Assembly: GCA_017551865.1 (NCBI GenBank)
Contig: JAFZKB010000007.1
Location: 1-47,088, forward strand
DNA: 47,088 nucleotides
Origin: Clostridiales bacterium
GTDB lineage: Bacteria > Bacillota > Clostridia > Saccharofermentanales > Saccharofermentanaceae
Direction: 5' to 3'
Position 1 is the first letter of the stretch. Each line of letters begins with the position of its first letter. Below the pieces are notes generated by a model. That model made no database searches. It was not told the DNA's origin and saw only the letters and a program-made list of their open reading frames with translations. Of this stretch, positions 13,916 to 22,822 are shown piece by piece. The position numbers and the translations under genes were made by a program.

Positions 13916-16327
13916 TTACACTCCTGTAGATACTGTGGAATGCGCACGGAGCCAGTCAGCTGCCGCTGTGTCGCCTACATATCTCGTTCCGTCCGGATCG
14001 ATGATCGTAGGTGTCTGCTGGATGTTGAGCTCTCTGGCGAGCTCCATGTTCTCGGAGCAGTTCACGAGTGTATAATCTACCTTCGCAAGCTTGAACTTCT
14101 GCTCTGCACCCTTGCACTTCGGGCAGTGATCCTTTACATACATGACCGGAAGTCCGACGATCTCTTCGTCTTTGATCGGCTCATCTACCAGGATCGGCTC
14201 TTCGTGACAGGATCCGCATCCTTCCACGATACGGATCGGGCCGTCGTGGGAAAGCTTGCTATTAGAAATGTTATATTCTTTTCTATCCTTATACTCCTGA
14301 GCCTTACCGTCGTTCCAGTTCTGGATCGGACGATAGTAACCGGTGATACGGGAATAGACTTCGGTCTTCTCACCGCAGTGCGGGCAGTCATAGACTTCGC
14401 CGGTGATGTAGCCGTGGTTCTTACATACAGAGTATGTCGGAGACATCGTGTAGTACGGGAGTCTGTAGTTCTCCGCGATCTTACGTACGAGTGTCGCTGC
14501 GGCCTTCCAGTCCGGGAGCTTCTCGCCTAAGAAAGCGTGGAATACAGTACCGGATGTGTAGAGGGTCTGCAGGTTGTCCTGAACATCGAGAGCTGAGAAG
14601 ATATCTTCGGTGTAGCCTACCGGCAGATGAGAGGAGTTGGTGTAGTAAGGTGTACCATTCTCATTTGCGGTGATGATGTCCGGGAACTGCTCCTTATCGT
14701 GCTTGGCGAATCTGTAGGTCGTAGATTCGGCCGGAGTTGCTTCGAGGTTATAAAGGTCGCCGTATTTCTCCTGATAGTCACTGAGCTTTTCTCTCATGTG
14801 ATTGAGGACTTCTGCAGCAAATTCCTGTGTCTCCTTGTTGGTCAGATCCTTCTTGAGCCATGCGGCATTGAGGCCGACTTCGTTCATGCCGATCAGACCG
14901 ATGGTGGAGAAGTGGTTATCGAATGTGCCGAGATATCTCTTCGTGTACGGATAAAGTCCGGAATCGAGGAGCTTCGTGATAACGGTTCTCTTCGTCTTCA
15001 GAGATCTCGCGGAGATGTCCATGAGACGGTCGAGTCTTCTATAGAAATCTTCCTTATCCTTGGCAAGATAAGCGATACGCGGCAGGTTGATGGTAACTAC
15101 ACCTACGGAACCTGTGGACTCACCGGAACCGAAGAAACCACCGGACTTCTTTCTTAATTCACGAAGGTCGAGACGCAGACGGCAGCACATGGATCTAACA
15201 TCGCTCGGCTCCATGTCGGAGTTGATGTAGTTGGAGAAGTAAGGTGTGCCGTACTTCGCGGTCATCTCGAAAAGAAGCTTGTTATTCTCTGTCTCATCCC
15301 AGTTGAAGTCTCTGGTGATGGAATAGGTCGGGATCGGATACTGGAAACCACGGCCGTTGGCATCGCCCTCGATCATGATCTCGATGAAGGCCTTGTTGAC
15401 CATATCCATTTCCTTCTGGCACTCGCCATAGGTGAAGTCGAGCTGCTTGCCGCCGACCCACACATTCTCGTCCTGCATGTCCTTCGGGACGACCCAGTCA
15501 AGAGTGATGTTCGTAAACGGAGACTGTGTACCCCATCTGGAAGGAGTATTGACGCCGAAGATAAAGGACTGGATGCACTGCTTCACTTCCTTCTGTGTAA
15601 GGTTATCTACCTTAACGAAAGGAGCAAGGTAAGTATCGAAAGAGGAGAAAGCCTGTGCGCCGGCCCACTCGTTCTGCATGATACCTAAGAAGTTGACCAT
15701 CTGGTTGCAAAGTGTGGAGAGGTGTCCTGCCGGAGCGGATGTGATCTTACCGACGACACCGCCTAAGCCCTCCTGGATGAGCTGCTTTAAGGACCAACCT
15801 GCGCAGTAACCTGTGAGCATCGAAAGGTCATGAATGTGGATCTCTGCTTTTCTATGAGCTTCGGCTACTTCCTGATCGTAGATTTCGGTCAGCCAGTAGT
15901 TCGCGGTGATCGCACCGGAGTTAGAAAGGATAAGTCCGCCGACGCTGTAGGTAACGGTGGAATTCTCTTTTACACGCCAGTCGTTGATCTTCAGATAGTT
16001 ATCTACGATGTCTCTGTAGTTGAGCATCGTATTTCTAACATTACGGACCTTTTCACGCTGTTTTCTGTAAAGGATATAAGCCTTCGCGACATCGGAATAT
16101 CCTGCTTCGGAGAGGATCTTCTCGACGCTGTCCTGAATGTCTTCTACGGAGATCACGTCATTCTTGATCTTATCCTCGAAATCACTGGTTACGCGAAGTG
16201 CGAGCATGTCGATCACGCTCGGATGATACTGCTTGTTGCATGCAACAAATGCCTTCTCAATAGCGGCACTTATCTTCGAAACATTAAACTCTACTACAAC
16301 TCCATCTCTCTTTGATACCCGGTACAT
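13916..16327 (-). CDS. nrdD: Anaerobic ribonucleoside-triphosphate reductase with C-terminal glutaredoxin-like domain
   Basis: An 803-residue class III ribonucleotide reductase that makes dNTPs without oxygen. Residues 1-95 form an ATP cone. The core carries the MCCRLR segment with the thiyl-radical Cys, and a zinc site of the form CKNHG...CPHC. The glycyl radical motif is RITGY with Gly663. After this point, where most family members end, about 130 further residues contain GCGSC and then a thioredoxin-fold-like domain with CPKC (Cys735, Cys738) and a cis-Pro-type QTPT segment. That is a fused NrdH/glutaredoxin-like reductant. NrdR-type boxes lie upstream and trxB follows after one base. Confidence 0.95.
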   Translation of the reverse strand: MYRVSKRDGVVVEFNVSKISAAIEKAFVACNKQYHPSVIDMLALRVTSDFEDKIKNDVISVEDIQDSVEKILSEAGYSDVAKAYILYRKQREKVRNVRNTMLNYRDIVDNYLKINDWRVKENSTVTYSVGGLILSNSGAITANYWLTEIYDQEVAEAHRKAEIHIHDLSMLTGYCAGWSLKQLIQEGLGGVVGKITSAPAGHLSTLCNQMVNFLGIMQNEWAGAQAFSSFDTYLAPFVKVDNLTQKEVKQCIQSFIFGVNTPSRWGTQSPFTNITLDWVVPKDMQDENVWVGGKQLDFTYGECQKEMDMVNKAFIEIMIEGDANGRGFQYPIPTYSITRDFNWDETENNKLLFEMTAKYGTPYFSNYINSDMEPSDVRSMCCRLRLDLRELRKKSGGFFGSGESTGSVGVVTINLPRIAYLAKDKEDFYRRLDRLMDISARSLKTKRTVITKLLDSGLYPYTKRYLGTFDNHFSTIGLIGMNEVGLNAAWLKKDLTNKETQEFAAEVLNHMREKLSDYQEKYGDLYNLEATPAESTTYRFAKHDKEQFPDIITANENGTPYYTNSSHLPVGYTEDIFSALDVQDNLQTLYTSGTVFHAFLGEKLPDWKAAATLVRKIAENYRLPYYTMSPTYSVCKNHGYITGEVYDCPHCGEKTEVYSRITGYYRPIQNWNDGKAQEYKDRKEYNISNSKLSHDGPIRIVEGCGSCHEEPILVDEPIKDEEIVGLPVMYVKDHCPKCKGAEQKFKLAKVDYTLVNCSENMELARELNIQQTPTIIDPDGTRYVGDTAAADWLRAHSTVSTGV

Positions 16328-16430
16328 AATGTCATTCCTCCAGAAATATACTCTCCCACGATGGTCATAACCCTGACGGTCAAATCGCCATCGGTCACCC
16401 CTCTTTTCGGCTGATATATATACATTAACA
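16328..16430 (-). promoter_or_regulatory. nrdD leader with an internal hairpin
   Basis: Between the NrdR-type boxes and the nrdD ATG the minus strand holds a CGATGG...CCATCG stem with an ACC-GTCAG-GGT hairpin inside it (about 16360-16395). CTGGAGG follows, 7 bases before the ATG. I cannot assign a known riboswitch. Confidence 0.35.
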
Positions 16431-16443
16431 CTATGGGTTTAAA

Positions 16444-16459
16444 AGTCAATATCTTGTGA
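16444..16459. promoter_or_regulatory. NrdR-type box 1
   Basis: AGTCAATATCTTGTGA matches about 12 of 16 positions of the NrdR consensus acaCwATATaTwGtgt. It pairs with a second box whose start is exactly 31 bp away. Confidence 0.7.
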
Positions 16460-16474
16460 GCAAATTTAATCAAA

Positions 16475-16490
16475 ACACAACATATAGTAC
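16475..16490. promoter_or_regulatory. NrdR-type box 2
   Basis: ACACAACATATAGTAC matches about 13 of 16 consensus positions. The 31-bp offset (three helical turns) to box 1 is the spacing typical of tandem NrdR sites. Their place between nrdG and nrdD indicates a separate nrdD-trxB promoter. Confidence 0.72.
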
Positions 16491-16522
16491 CTGAAGGCAG
16501 AATTATGTATTTGACTTTTTCA

Positions 16523-17212
16523 TCAGATCCCGCGAAGACCTGCTTCTTTTACGTAAGGTTTTACGATATCCAGGAAGACCTTCATCTGTTCTTCTGAACA
16601 GGCAGAAAGACCCTCGACCGGAACGGTATCTCTTTCGACGAATCCCTGAAGGAAATACTTGTCGGCGCCATCGATCCACTTGCCGATATTTTCCATATCA
16701 TCTCTTGTGTGATAGTTCTTCACGACTGTCGTACGGAATTCGTAAGGAACTTTTCCCGAAAGAAGAAAATCGACGCTTCTTCTGACATTCTCCATTGAAA
16801 AGTCCGGCACCCCGCAGGTCAGCGGATATTTGTCCGGAGAATTCTTGATATCCATGGCGACATAATCCAGCAGGCCCTCTTCCACCAGCGCGATCAGCTT
16901 GTCGGGATGATTGCCGTTCGTATCGAGCTTGATCTTAAAGCCCATCTCCCGGATCTTCCTAATCACTTCGGGGAGGTCCTTCCTAAGGAGCGGTTCGCCG
17001 CCGGTAAATGCGACGCCGTCGAGAAGTCCTTTTCGCGTATCAAGAAACTTGAAAAGATCCGCCTCTTCCCAGATCGCCGGAGCGTTATAGTCGGTAAGCT
17101 CGAAGTTATGGCAGAACGGGCAGCGCATATCGCAGCCGCCGAGAAAGACCGTCGCGGCCACATATCCCGGAAAATCCAAAAGCGACATTTTCATTATGCC
17201 ATGTATCTTCAT
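16523..17212 (-). CDS. nrdG: Anaerobic ribonucleotide reductase activating protein (radical SAM)
   Basis: A 229-residue radical-SAM enzyme that uses a 4Fe-4S cluster and SAM to install the glycyl radical on NrdD. The cluster motif is GGCDMRCPFCHN (Cys27, Cys31, Cys34). The SAM-binding GGEP motif follows as FTGGEPLL. The C-terminal half has the LDTNG and VAMDIKN segments of the long NrdG/PflA-like group. I chose the ATG at 17212: GAGGT lies 6 bases before it, whereas the ATG at 17218 directly abuts GAGGT. It is 195 bp upstream of nrdD on the same strand, with the NrdR-type boxes in the gap. Confidence 0.93.
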   Translation of the reverse strand: MKIHGIMKMSLLDFPGYVAATVFLGGCDMRCPFCHNFELTDYNAPAIWEEADLFKFLDTRKGLLDGVAFTGGEPLLRKDLPEVIRKIREMGFKIKLDTNGNHPDKLIALVEEGLLDYVAMDIKNSPDKYPLTCGVPDFSMENVRRSVDFLLSGKVPYEFRTTVVKNYHTRDDMENIGKWIDGADKYFLQGFVERDTVPVEGLSACSEEQMKVFLDIVKPYVKEAGLRGI

Positions 17213-17273
17213 TGCCATACCTCGATCAGTTAATAGAAATATTATCCCAATCCTTCCGAAAACTTACAAGATG

Positions 17274-17317
17274 AAAAAGCGTTTTCCTGTATTACAATTT
17301 TCCAGGTCGGAAAACGT
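17274..17317 (-). terminator. Terminator of the arabinofuranosidase gene, overlapping its 3' end
   Basis: On the minus strand ACGTTTTCC (17309-17317) pairs with GGAAAACGC (17279-17287), followed by TTTTT (17274-17278). The stop codon (17292-17294) lies in the loop. The palindrome GGAAAACGTTTTCC (17309-17322) also matches 12 of 14 cre positions. Confidence 0.7.
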
Positions 17318-19217
17318 TTTCCTGCTTTCCGATATACCAGTAGATGCCGTATCGCTGATCCCCCATTTTATAGTAATGTAATAAAGGAAGATCAAGAGGC
17401 TTTCCGTCCGGACCGAAAAGACCCGTTAACACGAAGCCGTCTTTTTCTCTTCGAATATGCTTTTTAAAGCGCTTTTCAAAGTCCTCTTCGCTCTCGTCTT
17501 TCGATAGTTTCAGGAACTCCCGATCGAGGATCGCTTTCTGCGTCTTCCCGTACGTGATATCGCTCTTCACTGCACTTCCCATGACGACCTTCCATGCGGG
17601 GGCGTAGACCTCGATGCCGGCGCCCGCCGAAATGCCCCACTTCTCTTTTCCGAGCGGTACGGACAGGACGAACGGCCCATACTGGAAACCTTTGACCGAA
17701 GCATTGTCCGGCAAGGTCAGAAGCAGAAGTTTCATCTCAAAGTCCATCGCATACATCCCGCCATCCGAAAGGACGACTTCCAGATACTCCTTCTCTTTCG
17801 GAAGAAGCGAGGATCTTTTCCTGATCCATTTCGGGATACGGATCTGAAAGCGCATCTTGATGTTCGCGCCATCTTCGGATCTACTAAGCGAGAAACGGCC
17901 CTTTTCAAAATCGACGCGAAGGCGGATCACCGTTTCCCCGATCCGAAGATCCGAGGAGATCCACTGCGTGACATAGATGTTTTCCCCTTCGCAGTAGTAG
18001 ATCTGATCTGAAAACTTCGAAAAGTCCTCGAGGGCCGTGCCGACACAGCACCAGAAAGGATTGCTCTTCGGGTGTGAAGAAGAATAAAGCCGGTAGTAGC
18101 CTGTGGCCATCGGGTTAAAGTAGGTATATCCGCCGGAAGGGCCGACCGAACCGAGTTTTGCATTCCAGAGGGTCTTCTCGATATAGTCGGGGTACTTCGT
18201 TTTTCCCGTCATCTGGAAAAGGACCTGCGAGAGCTTGAGCATATTGTAACAGCAGCAGCTCTCGGCATTGCACTGGGTCCTCGATCCGTCAAGAAGGCCG
18301 TCAGCGAAGAAATGCTCCATGTCTCCGATGCCGCCGGTCGCATAGGTCTGGTTTTTAATGACGGTATCCCAGAACTTCTCCGCGACCTCGATCCGCTTTT
18401 TCGTTTCGCCGGATCTGCCCGCGATCTCAAGAGCCTGAACCCCCATCAGGTAGCCGAGGATCTTCGGGATCGTCGCATTGGCATGCACACCCCGCATGCG
18501 GTTTTTAAAACTCAGAAGATCCGAATAAAGCTCCGGTTCATCGAAGACCTCCGCGGCCTTTAAGTATTCTTCCTTTTGGGTCCGGCAGTAAAGCTGATAG
18601 AGGCTGTCGTTCATGCCGCCGTACTCGACGGAGAGGACTTTTCTTCTCATCTGCTGATCCCAGGAAAGTGCGCGGGAGCAGACCCAGTCGGCTAAGTTAC
18701 ACGCGGCTTCCTCCGCGCCATCGATATCTGCATATTTCCATAGATCGATAAGGCCCTGCAGGACTTTATGGAGCGCATACCAGGGGACCCACTGCTGCCC
18801 TTCGGCCTTTCCTTCCAGAACATCAAACTGTATCTGCGGGTTTTTCTTATCCTGCACGGTCGCAGCAGAAAGAAAGCCCGATCCGGTCTTTTTCTGGCAT
18901 TCCAGAAGCCCGTTTACGATCGTCTTTGCTTTTGTAACACTGTTACAAAGCTCGGTTTTACGGTTCTTTTCGCCACGAAGCGAAGCAATCAGCATAGCCA
19001 GCGCCGAGAAGTAATGTCCGACGGCGTGACCTGCGATAAGACTATTTTCCCACCCGCCATATGGCTTGGAAGTGGTCTTGATCCCGGCGGTTTTCTGAAA
19101 ACCCGAGAGCACTCTTTCGGGATCCATCTCCGATAGAAACTTCGCGTTCTTCTCCGCCGCTTCGATCCAAAGAGGATCTATAACTGTCACATCGTCTAAT
19201 CTGAATCGGTTTTTCAT
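17292..19217 (-). CDS. Beta-L-arabinofuranosidase-type glycoside hydrolase (GH127/GH146, DUF1680)
   Basis: A 641-residue enzyme without a signal peptide, so cytoplasmic. The family uses a zinc-bound Cys as nucleophile. The matching residues are visible: Glu319 and Cys321 in NAESC, and the pair Cys390-Cys391 in FWCCVGT. The FWCCVGT spelling is closer to the GH146 branch than to the CCPPN form of GH127 HypBA1. An N-terminal alpha/alpha-barrel is followed by a beta-sandwich region. The ATG at 19217 is preferred over the TTG at 19223. TATAAT lies about 45 bp upstream. It is monocistronic; no arabinose uptake genes are adjacent. The exact substrate is an inference from the family. Confidence 0.88.
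   Translation of the reverse strand: MKNRFRLDDVTVIDPLWIEAAEKNAKFLSEMDPERVLSGFQKTAGIKTTSKPYGGWENSLIAGHAVGHYFSALAMLIASLRGEKNRKTELCNSVTKAKTIVNGLLECQKKTGSGFLSAATVQDKKNPQIQFDVLEGKAEGQQWVPWYALHKVLQGLIDLWKYADIDGAEEAACNLADWVCSRALSWDQQMRRKVLSVEYGGMNDSLYQLYCRTQKEEYLKAAEVFDEPELYSDLLSFKNRMRGVHANATIPKILGYLMGVQALEIAGRSGETKKRIEVAEKFWDTVIKNQTYATGGIGDMEHFFADGLLDGSRTQCNAESCCCYNMLKLSQVLFQMTGKTKYPDYIEKTLWNAKLGSVGPSGGYTYFNPMATGYYRLYSSSHPKSNPFWCCVGTALEDFSKFSDQIYYCEGENIYVTQWISSDLRIGETVIRLRVDFEKGRFSLSRSEDGANIKMRFQIRIPKWIRKRSSLLPKEKEYLEVVLSDGGMYAMDFEMKLLLLTLPDNASVKGFQYGPFVLSVPLGKEKWGISAGAGIEVYAPAWKVVMGSAVKSDITYGKTQKAILDREFLKLSKDESEEDFEKRFKKHIRREKDGFVLTGLFGPDGKPLDLPLLHYYKMGDQRYGIYWYIGKQENVFRPGKL
18931..18949. repeat. 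19-bp perfect inverted repeat inside the arabinofuranosidase gene
   Basis: TTTGTAACA-C-TGTTACAAA. Its 15-bp core TGTAACACTGTTACA is found again at 37482-37496 inside an unrelated gene, in another reading frame. Confidence 0.5.
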
Positions 19218-19301
19218 GGTCAAATTCCCCGTAGCTGCTGGTCGTTTTTTCTCTCATTATAGGCACATGTTTAAGAAATAATAAAGACTTGCTTTTCTTC
19301 C

Positions 19302-19330
19302 TTGAATCTCGCCGTAAAAAGTATTAAATT
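19302..19330 (+). promoter_or_regulatory. Promoter of the CmpB-like membrane protein gene
   Basis: TTGAAT (19302-19307), a 17-bp spacer and TAAATT (19325-19330), 42 bp upstream of the chosen ATG. Confidence 0.45.
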
Positions 19331-19372
19331 GCAGGTAGGGATCGTAGTAAAAAAGAAGAAGGGGTGCTTCAG

Positions 19373-19975
19373 ATGGAGATCATCTGGAAGAGAAAAGACG
19401 AATTATTCTATAGACCGAAGATCTATGATCTGCCGGAAGTTTTCGCGATGACGGCGCTTGTTTCGCTTCTAGGATTCATCGTCGAGAATTTCTGGATGCT
19501 CACGAGAAGCGGTTTTATCGATAACCGCAACATGAACCTGCCGTTTCTGCTCGGCTACGGCGTCGCGGTCGTCGGCATGTATCTTCTGCTCGGAACTCCG
19601 AAAAAAGGACATTTCCTTCTTTACTATTCCATCGTATTCTTCCTCGTGTCGATCGGCGAGATCGCCCTCGGATTTACGGTCGAAAAGGTCTGCGGATTTT
19701 ATTACTGGGACTATACCTGCCTTCCGATGCATCTGACCCGCTATACGAGTCTTTTCACGAGCCTCGGATTCTCGGCGATCATCACGTTCTTCATGTACTA
19801 CTGCTATGAGCCGGTGATGGAATTCCTCCACAACCACATGACCAAAAGAGGCAGAAGGATCTTCGTGGCGGTCTTCGTTCTCATGGTCATCGACTTCTTC
19901 TACAGTTTCCACGTCATGCGTGTCGTCGGCGACCTTAACAAGACCTGGAAGATCTACGTAAACTTCATTTTCTAA
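19373..19975 (+). CDS. Small polytopic membrane protein, CmpB-like
   Basis: A 200-residue integral membrane protein with about five or six hydrophobic segments. It resembles the 'putative ABC transporter type IV / CmpB' membrane proteins common in Clostridia: the segment GFIDNRNMNLPFLLGYG after the first helix matches their GxxxxRxxxxPxxxxYG pattern. The ATG at 19373 has GAAGG 9-10 bases upstream; an alternative GTG at 19364 falls inside that region. It has no ATPase partner nearby, so a transport role is uncertain. It starts divergently from the arabinofuranosidase gene. Confidence 0.75.
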   Translation: MEIIWKRKDELFYRPKIYDLPEVFAMTALVSLLGFIVENFWMLTRSGFIDNRNMNLPFLLGYGVAVVGMYLLLGTPKKGHFLLYYSIVFFLVSIGEIALGFTVEKVCGFYYWDYTCLPMHLTRYTSLFTSLGFSAIITFFMYYCYEPVMEFLHNHMTKRGRRIFVAVFVLMVIDFFYSFHVMRVVGDLNKTWKIYVNFIF

Positions 19976-20009
19976 TCACCAAACCACATAAAAACTTTGA
20001 CTTTCTAAG

Positions 20010-20034
20010 TGACGATTCTCTCACCGCATCGTCA
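20010..20034 (+). terminator. Possible weak terminator of the CmpB-like gene
   Basis: TGACGAT (20010-20016) pairs with ATCGTCA (20028-20034), followed by TTTCG. The T-tract is short, so termination efficiency is doubtful. Confidence 0.35.
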
Positions 20035-20060
20035 TTTCGATGTAAGACGTGAATGTGAAA

Positions 20061-20101
20061 ATGAAATTGTCAAAAGAACATGACGACTACGACAATTTCA
20101 T
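20061..20101 (+). promoter_or_regulatory. 11-bp perfect inverted repeat ahead of the solute-binding lipoprotein gene
   Basis: ATGAAATTGTC (20061-20071) and GACAATTTCAT (20091-20101) flank 19 bases and end 9 bases before GGAGG. In RNA this is a leader hairpin next to the ribosome binding site; in DNA it could be an operator. Confidence 0.55.
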
Positions 20102-20121
20102 CCCATCCATGGAGGTCAAAA

Positions 20122-22620
20122 ATGAAGAAATCTCTCAAAAGCACGCTCGCGTTCGCGCTTTCTCTCGGCATGGTATTCTCTTCTACCGCATGTAAAAAGA
20201 AAAGCGGCGACAGCGGCACAGACAGCAATTCGAACGGCATCAGCAGTGAAGCAGACAATAATAAAGACACAGGCAAATCCAAAGACAAAAAGAAATCCGG
20301 AACTGGAAGGATCATAAAAGAAGAAGACCCGTACTTTAACGTTGCCTCCAATCAGCTTAAAGTAGATATCCCCGAAGGCAAGAAACTTTACTACTACCAG
20401 ATCACTTCCCACAAGATCGCAGGCGATCGGATCCTCGCGAATATGTTCATCCAGTATGAGATCCCGGAGGAAGTGGAAAAGAACCTCAATTCTTTAAACC
20501 TCTACGACGAAAAGCAGTCGGAGGAATACGTAAGGATCATGGAAGAATACTCCTGCAACAAGATGCAGCTTTTCGACTTAGAAGGAAATCCTCTTTCTTC
20601 CATCGAAATGGATCCCAAAGCGGAATTTAATAACGCATTCCCTCTCCCGAATGGAGAGACACTCGTTTTCACCAGTAAATTCAACTGGAATGACTGCTCC
20701 GCCGAGCCGAAGCTTTTCGTCCTCTCTTCGGCCGGCGAGAAAGTCAGAGACATCGACCTTCAATTAAGTGAGCCTCTCCATGGCGCAAACATGTATGTCC
20801 TCGAAAACGGAAACTTCATCCTTGCCAGCTCCGGAAAGATCTACCTTTTCGATACAAACGGAAAACTCATCTCCGAAGAAAAGAATGCCGATTTCAGCGG
20901 CTACATGCTCTGCTCCGACGGCAAATGGTATGCCATCGTCCCGCGTATGACTTCCGACGGCCAGGAACCATATATTCAGGAATATAATGCAGAAACAGGA
21001 AAACTTCAGGGCCAGCCGATCAAGAGCGAAGATACGGTCTTTTATGTGACACAAGGCGATAAGGACTGTTTCGTTTTAGATAATAACGGTATCAGTAAGT
21101 ACGATCCGATCAAGATGGAGAGCAAAGAGATCCTTTCCTGGAACGAAACAGATATCAACTCCGGAACGATCACCCTCGAAGGCGCCCACATCATCTCCGA
21201 AAATGAGATGCTCTTCTTCTCGGAAAAAGCACCGGACTCGGAAGGCCGTTCTGATATGGATAAAAAGAGCGGAGAAGCCAGAAAGGTCTCCGTCGAAAAA
21301 CTGACCAAAGCCAACAAGAACCCACATGCGGGAAAAACGGTCCTCAAGATCGCCACAAAAGGATATACCAGCGAAGATCTTTTGGAGCATATCCTCGAAT
21401 ACAACATGGACATGACCAAGCCCGTAAGACTCGAGCTCCATGACTATCTCGAAAGAGGCAGTGATTTTCCCATGGATCAATACAACAGCGGGGAAATGGA
21501 AAGCATTGAAAAACTGAATCTCGATATGCTTTCCGGAGAAGGCCCGGACATCCTGATCGGCTATTCGGAAGCGTCCCAGTTCTTTTCTGACGATATCCTT
21601 ATCAATCTCAATACGTATCTTGATGCAGACAGTTCTTTCCATAGAGAAGACTATTTCGATAACATCTTCCGCGCTTTTGAAGATGGCGGAAAACTCTATG
21701 CGATCCCGCTTACTTTCTCGATCGACGGTGTCGCCTTAAATGACACGATGACCGGCGGCAAGCAGAGCTGGACTTTTGCTGATCTTGATGCGGTCGCCTC
21801 TTCTCTTCCGCAGGGAACAAGACTTCTTTCTTCGAGCAGTTACGACACTCTTCTCAAAAGATGGATCCCGCACCTGATGTCGCACTTCATCGACCACCAG
21901 AACCAGAAGGTGGACTTTGAATCCGAAGAATTTAAGGCACTTCTTAACGCGATCAAAAAGTACGGTGAGATCAACAGTAAAGGCAATTCAGATCCTGCCA
22001 TGAAGGATGGCGGATTCCTGATCAACGATGACGTACTCTTCATGGAAGGTTCCGTCGCTTCCTGTGAGACCAATATCTATTCTCTGGATTCCTATGCGCT
22101 GGCCTTAAATCTGGCAAAAAGAGATGGCGTGACCCTCACCGGTTTCCCCTCCCTTTCCGGCATGGGACTTTCCGCCAAAGGCGATCTCAGTATGTCGATC
22201 TCCGCAAGTTCCGCAAATCCGGATCTTGCCTGGGAATTCATTAAAGACTTCCTGCAGGAAGATGCACAGACCAAATTCAGTTTCTATTCCGGAAGATTCC
22301 CGGTAAACAGAAAGGCCTTTGATGCGAACTGCAAAATCGAGATGCAGGTCAACGATGAATACTATCAGACCCTTTCGGACATGGACAAGCTCAATCCGGA
22401 AAAGGCAGGAGATCTGAATGCATTCCTGCACCTTACGCAGGAGACGGCCGACGGACTGAAAAAACTCATCGAAAGTGTCACACAGATCGAATGCTGCGAC
22501 ACCGATGTATTAAACATCATCTTAGAAGAAGTACCTGCTTTCTTCTTAGACCAGAGATCTGTCGAAGATGTATGTAAAAACATTCAAAACCGTGCGTCCC
22601 TCGTCGTACAGGAAAGATAA
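20122..22620 (+). CDS. Composite lipoprotein: propeller-like N-terminal part plus extracellular solute-binding domain
   Basis: An 832-residue lipoprotein with lipobox SSTAC (Cys24) and a Ser/Lys/Asp-rich spacer to about residue 70. Residues 75-400 contain repeated short beta motifs with LFD, IYLFDTNGK and CSDGKWYAI-type turns, resembling a beta-propeller. From about 410 to the end it looks like a family 1 extracellular solute-binding protein: DMLSGEGPDILIG, then FEDGGKLYAIPLTF, and SSANPDLAWEFIKDFL near the end. GGAGG precedes the ATG at 20122 by 6 bases; the frame to 20080 lacks a site. No sugar ABC permease is adjacent, so it may serve a distant transporter or act as a sensor. Confidence 0.85.
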   Translation: MKKSLKSTLAFALSLGMVFSSTACKKKSGDSGTDSNSNGISSEADNNKDTGKSKDKKKSGTGRIIKEEDPYFNVASNQLKVDIPEGKKLYYYQITSHKIAGDRILANMFIQYEIPEEVEKNLNSLNLYDEKQSEEYVRIMEEYSCNKMQLFDLEGNPLSSIEMDPKAEFNNAFPLPNGETLVFTSKFNWNDCSAEPKLFVLSSAGEKVRDIDLQLSEPLHGANMYVLENGNFILASSGKIYLFDTNGKLISEEKNADFSGYMLCSDGKWYAIVPRMTSDGQEPYIQEYNAETGKLQGQPIKSEDTVFYVTQGDKDCFVLDNNGISKYDPIKMESKEILSWNETDINSGTITLEGAHIISENEMLFFSEKAPDSEGRSDMDKKSGEARKVSVEKLTKANKNPHAGKTVLKIATKGYTSEDLLEHILEYNMDMTKPVRLELHDYLERGSDFPMDQYNSGEMESIEKLNLDMLSGEGPDILIGYSEASQFFSDDILINLNTYLDADSSFHREDYFDNIFRAFEDGGKLYAIPLTFSIDGVALNDTMTGGKQSWTFADLDAVASSLPQGTRLLSSSSYDTLLKRWIPHLMSHFIDHQNQKVDFESEEFKALLNAIKKYGEINSKGNSDPAMKDGGFLINDDVLFMEGSVASCETNIYSLDSYALALNLAKRDGVTLTGFPSLSGMGLSAKGDLSMSISASSANPDLAWEFIKDFLQEDAQTKFSFYSGRFPVNRKAFDANCKIEMQVNDEYYQTLSDMDKLNPEKAGDLNAFLHLTQETADGLKKLIESVTQIECCDTDVLNIILEEVPAFFLDQRSVEDVCKNIQNRASLVVQER

Positions 22621-22665
22621 AATAAGGCTCTTCAAAAACCTATTCATATCGCCTTATACTAACAG

Positions 22666-22703
22666 TAACACTTCTCTTTCAAAGGGAAGTGTTATACTTT
22701 TTT
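22666..22703 (+). terminator. Terminator of the composite solute-binding lipoprotein gene
   Basis: TAACACTTC (22666-22674) pairs with GAAGTGTTA (22686-22694), then TACTTTTTT. Confidence 0.9.
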
Positions 22704-22822
22704 CACAGAAATCAGAAGACGGCAAAATGGGGAAATAAGTGGGCAAAATCACAGAACAAATCCTCTTCCCTAAAGCCTAAAATGAGACCTGTAATCTTAG
22801 CAAAGGTGCAAAGAGAAAGATC

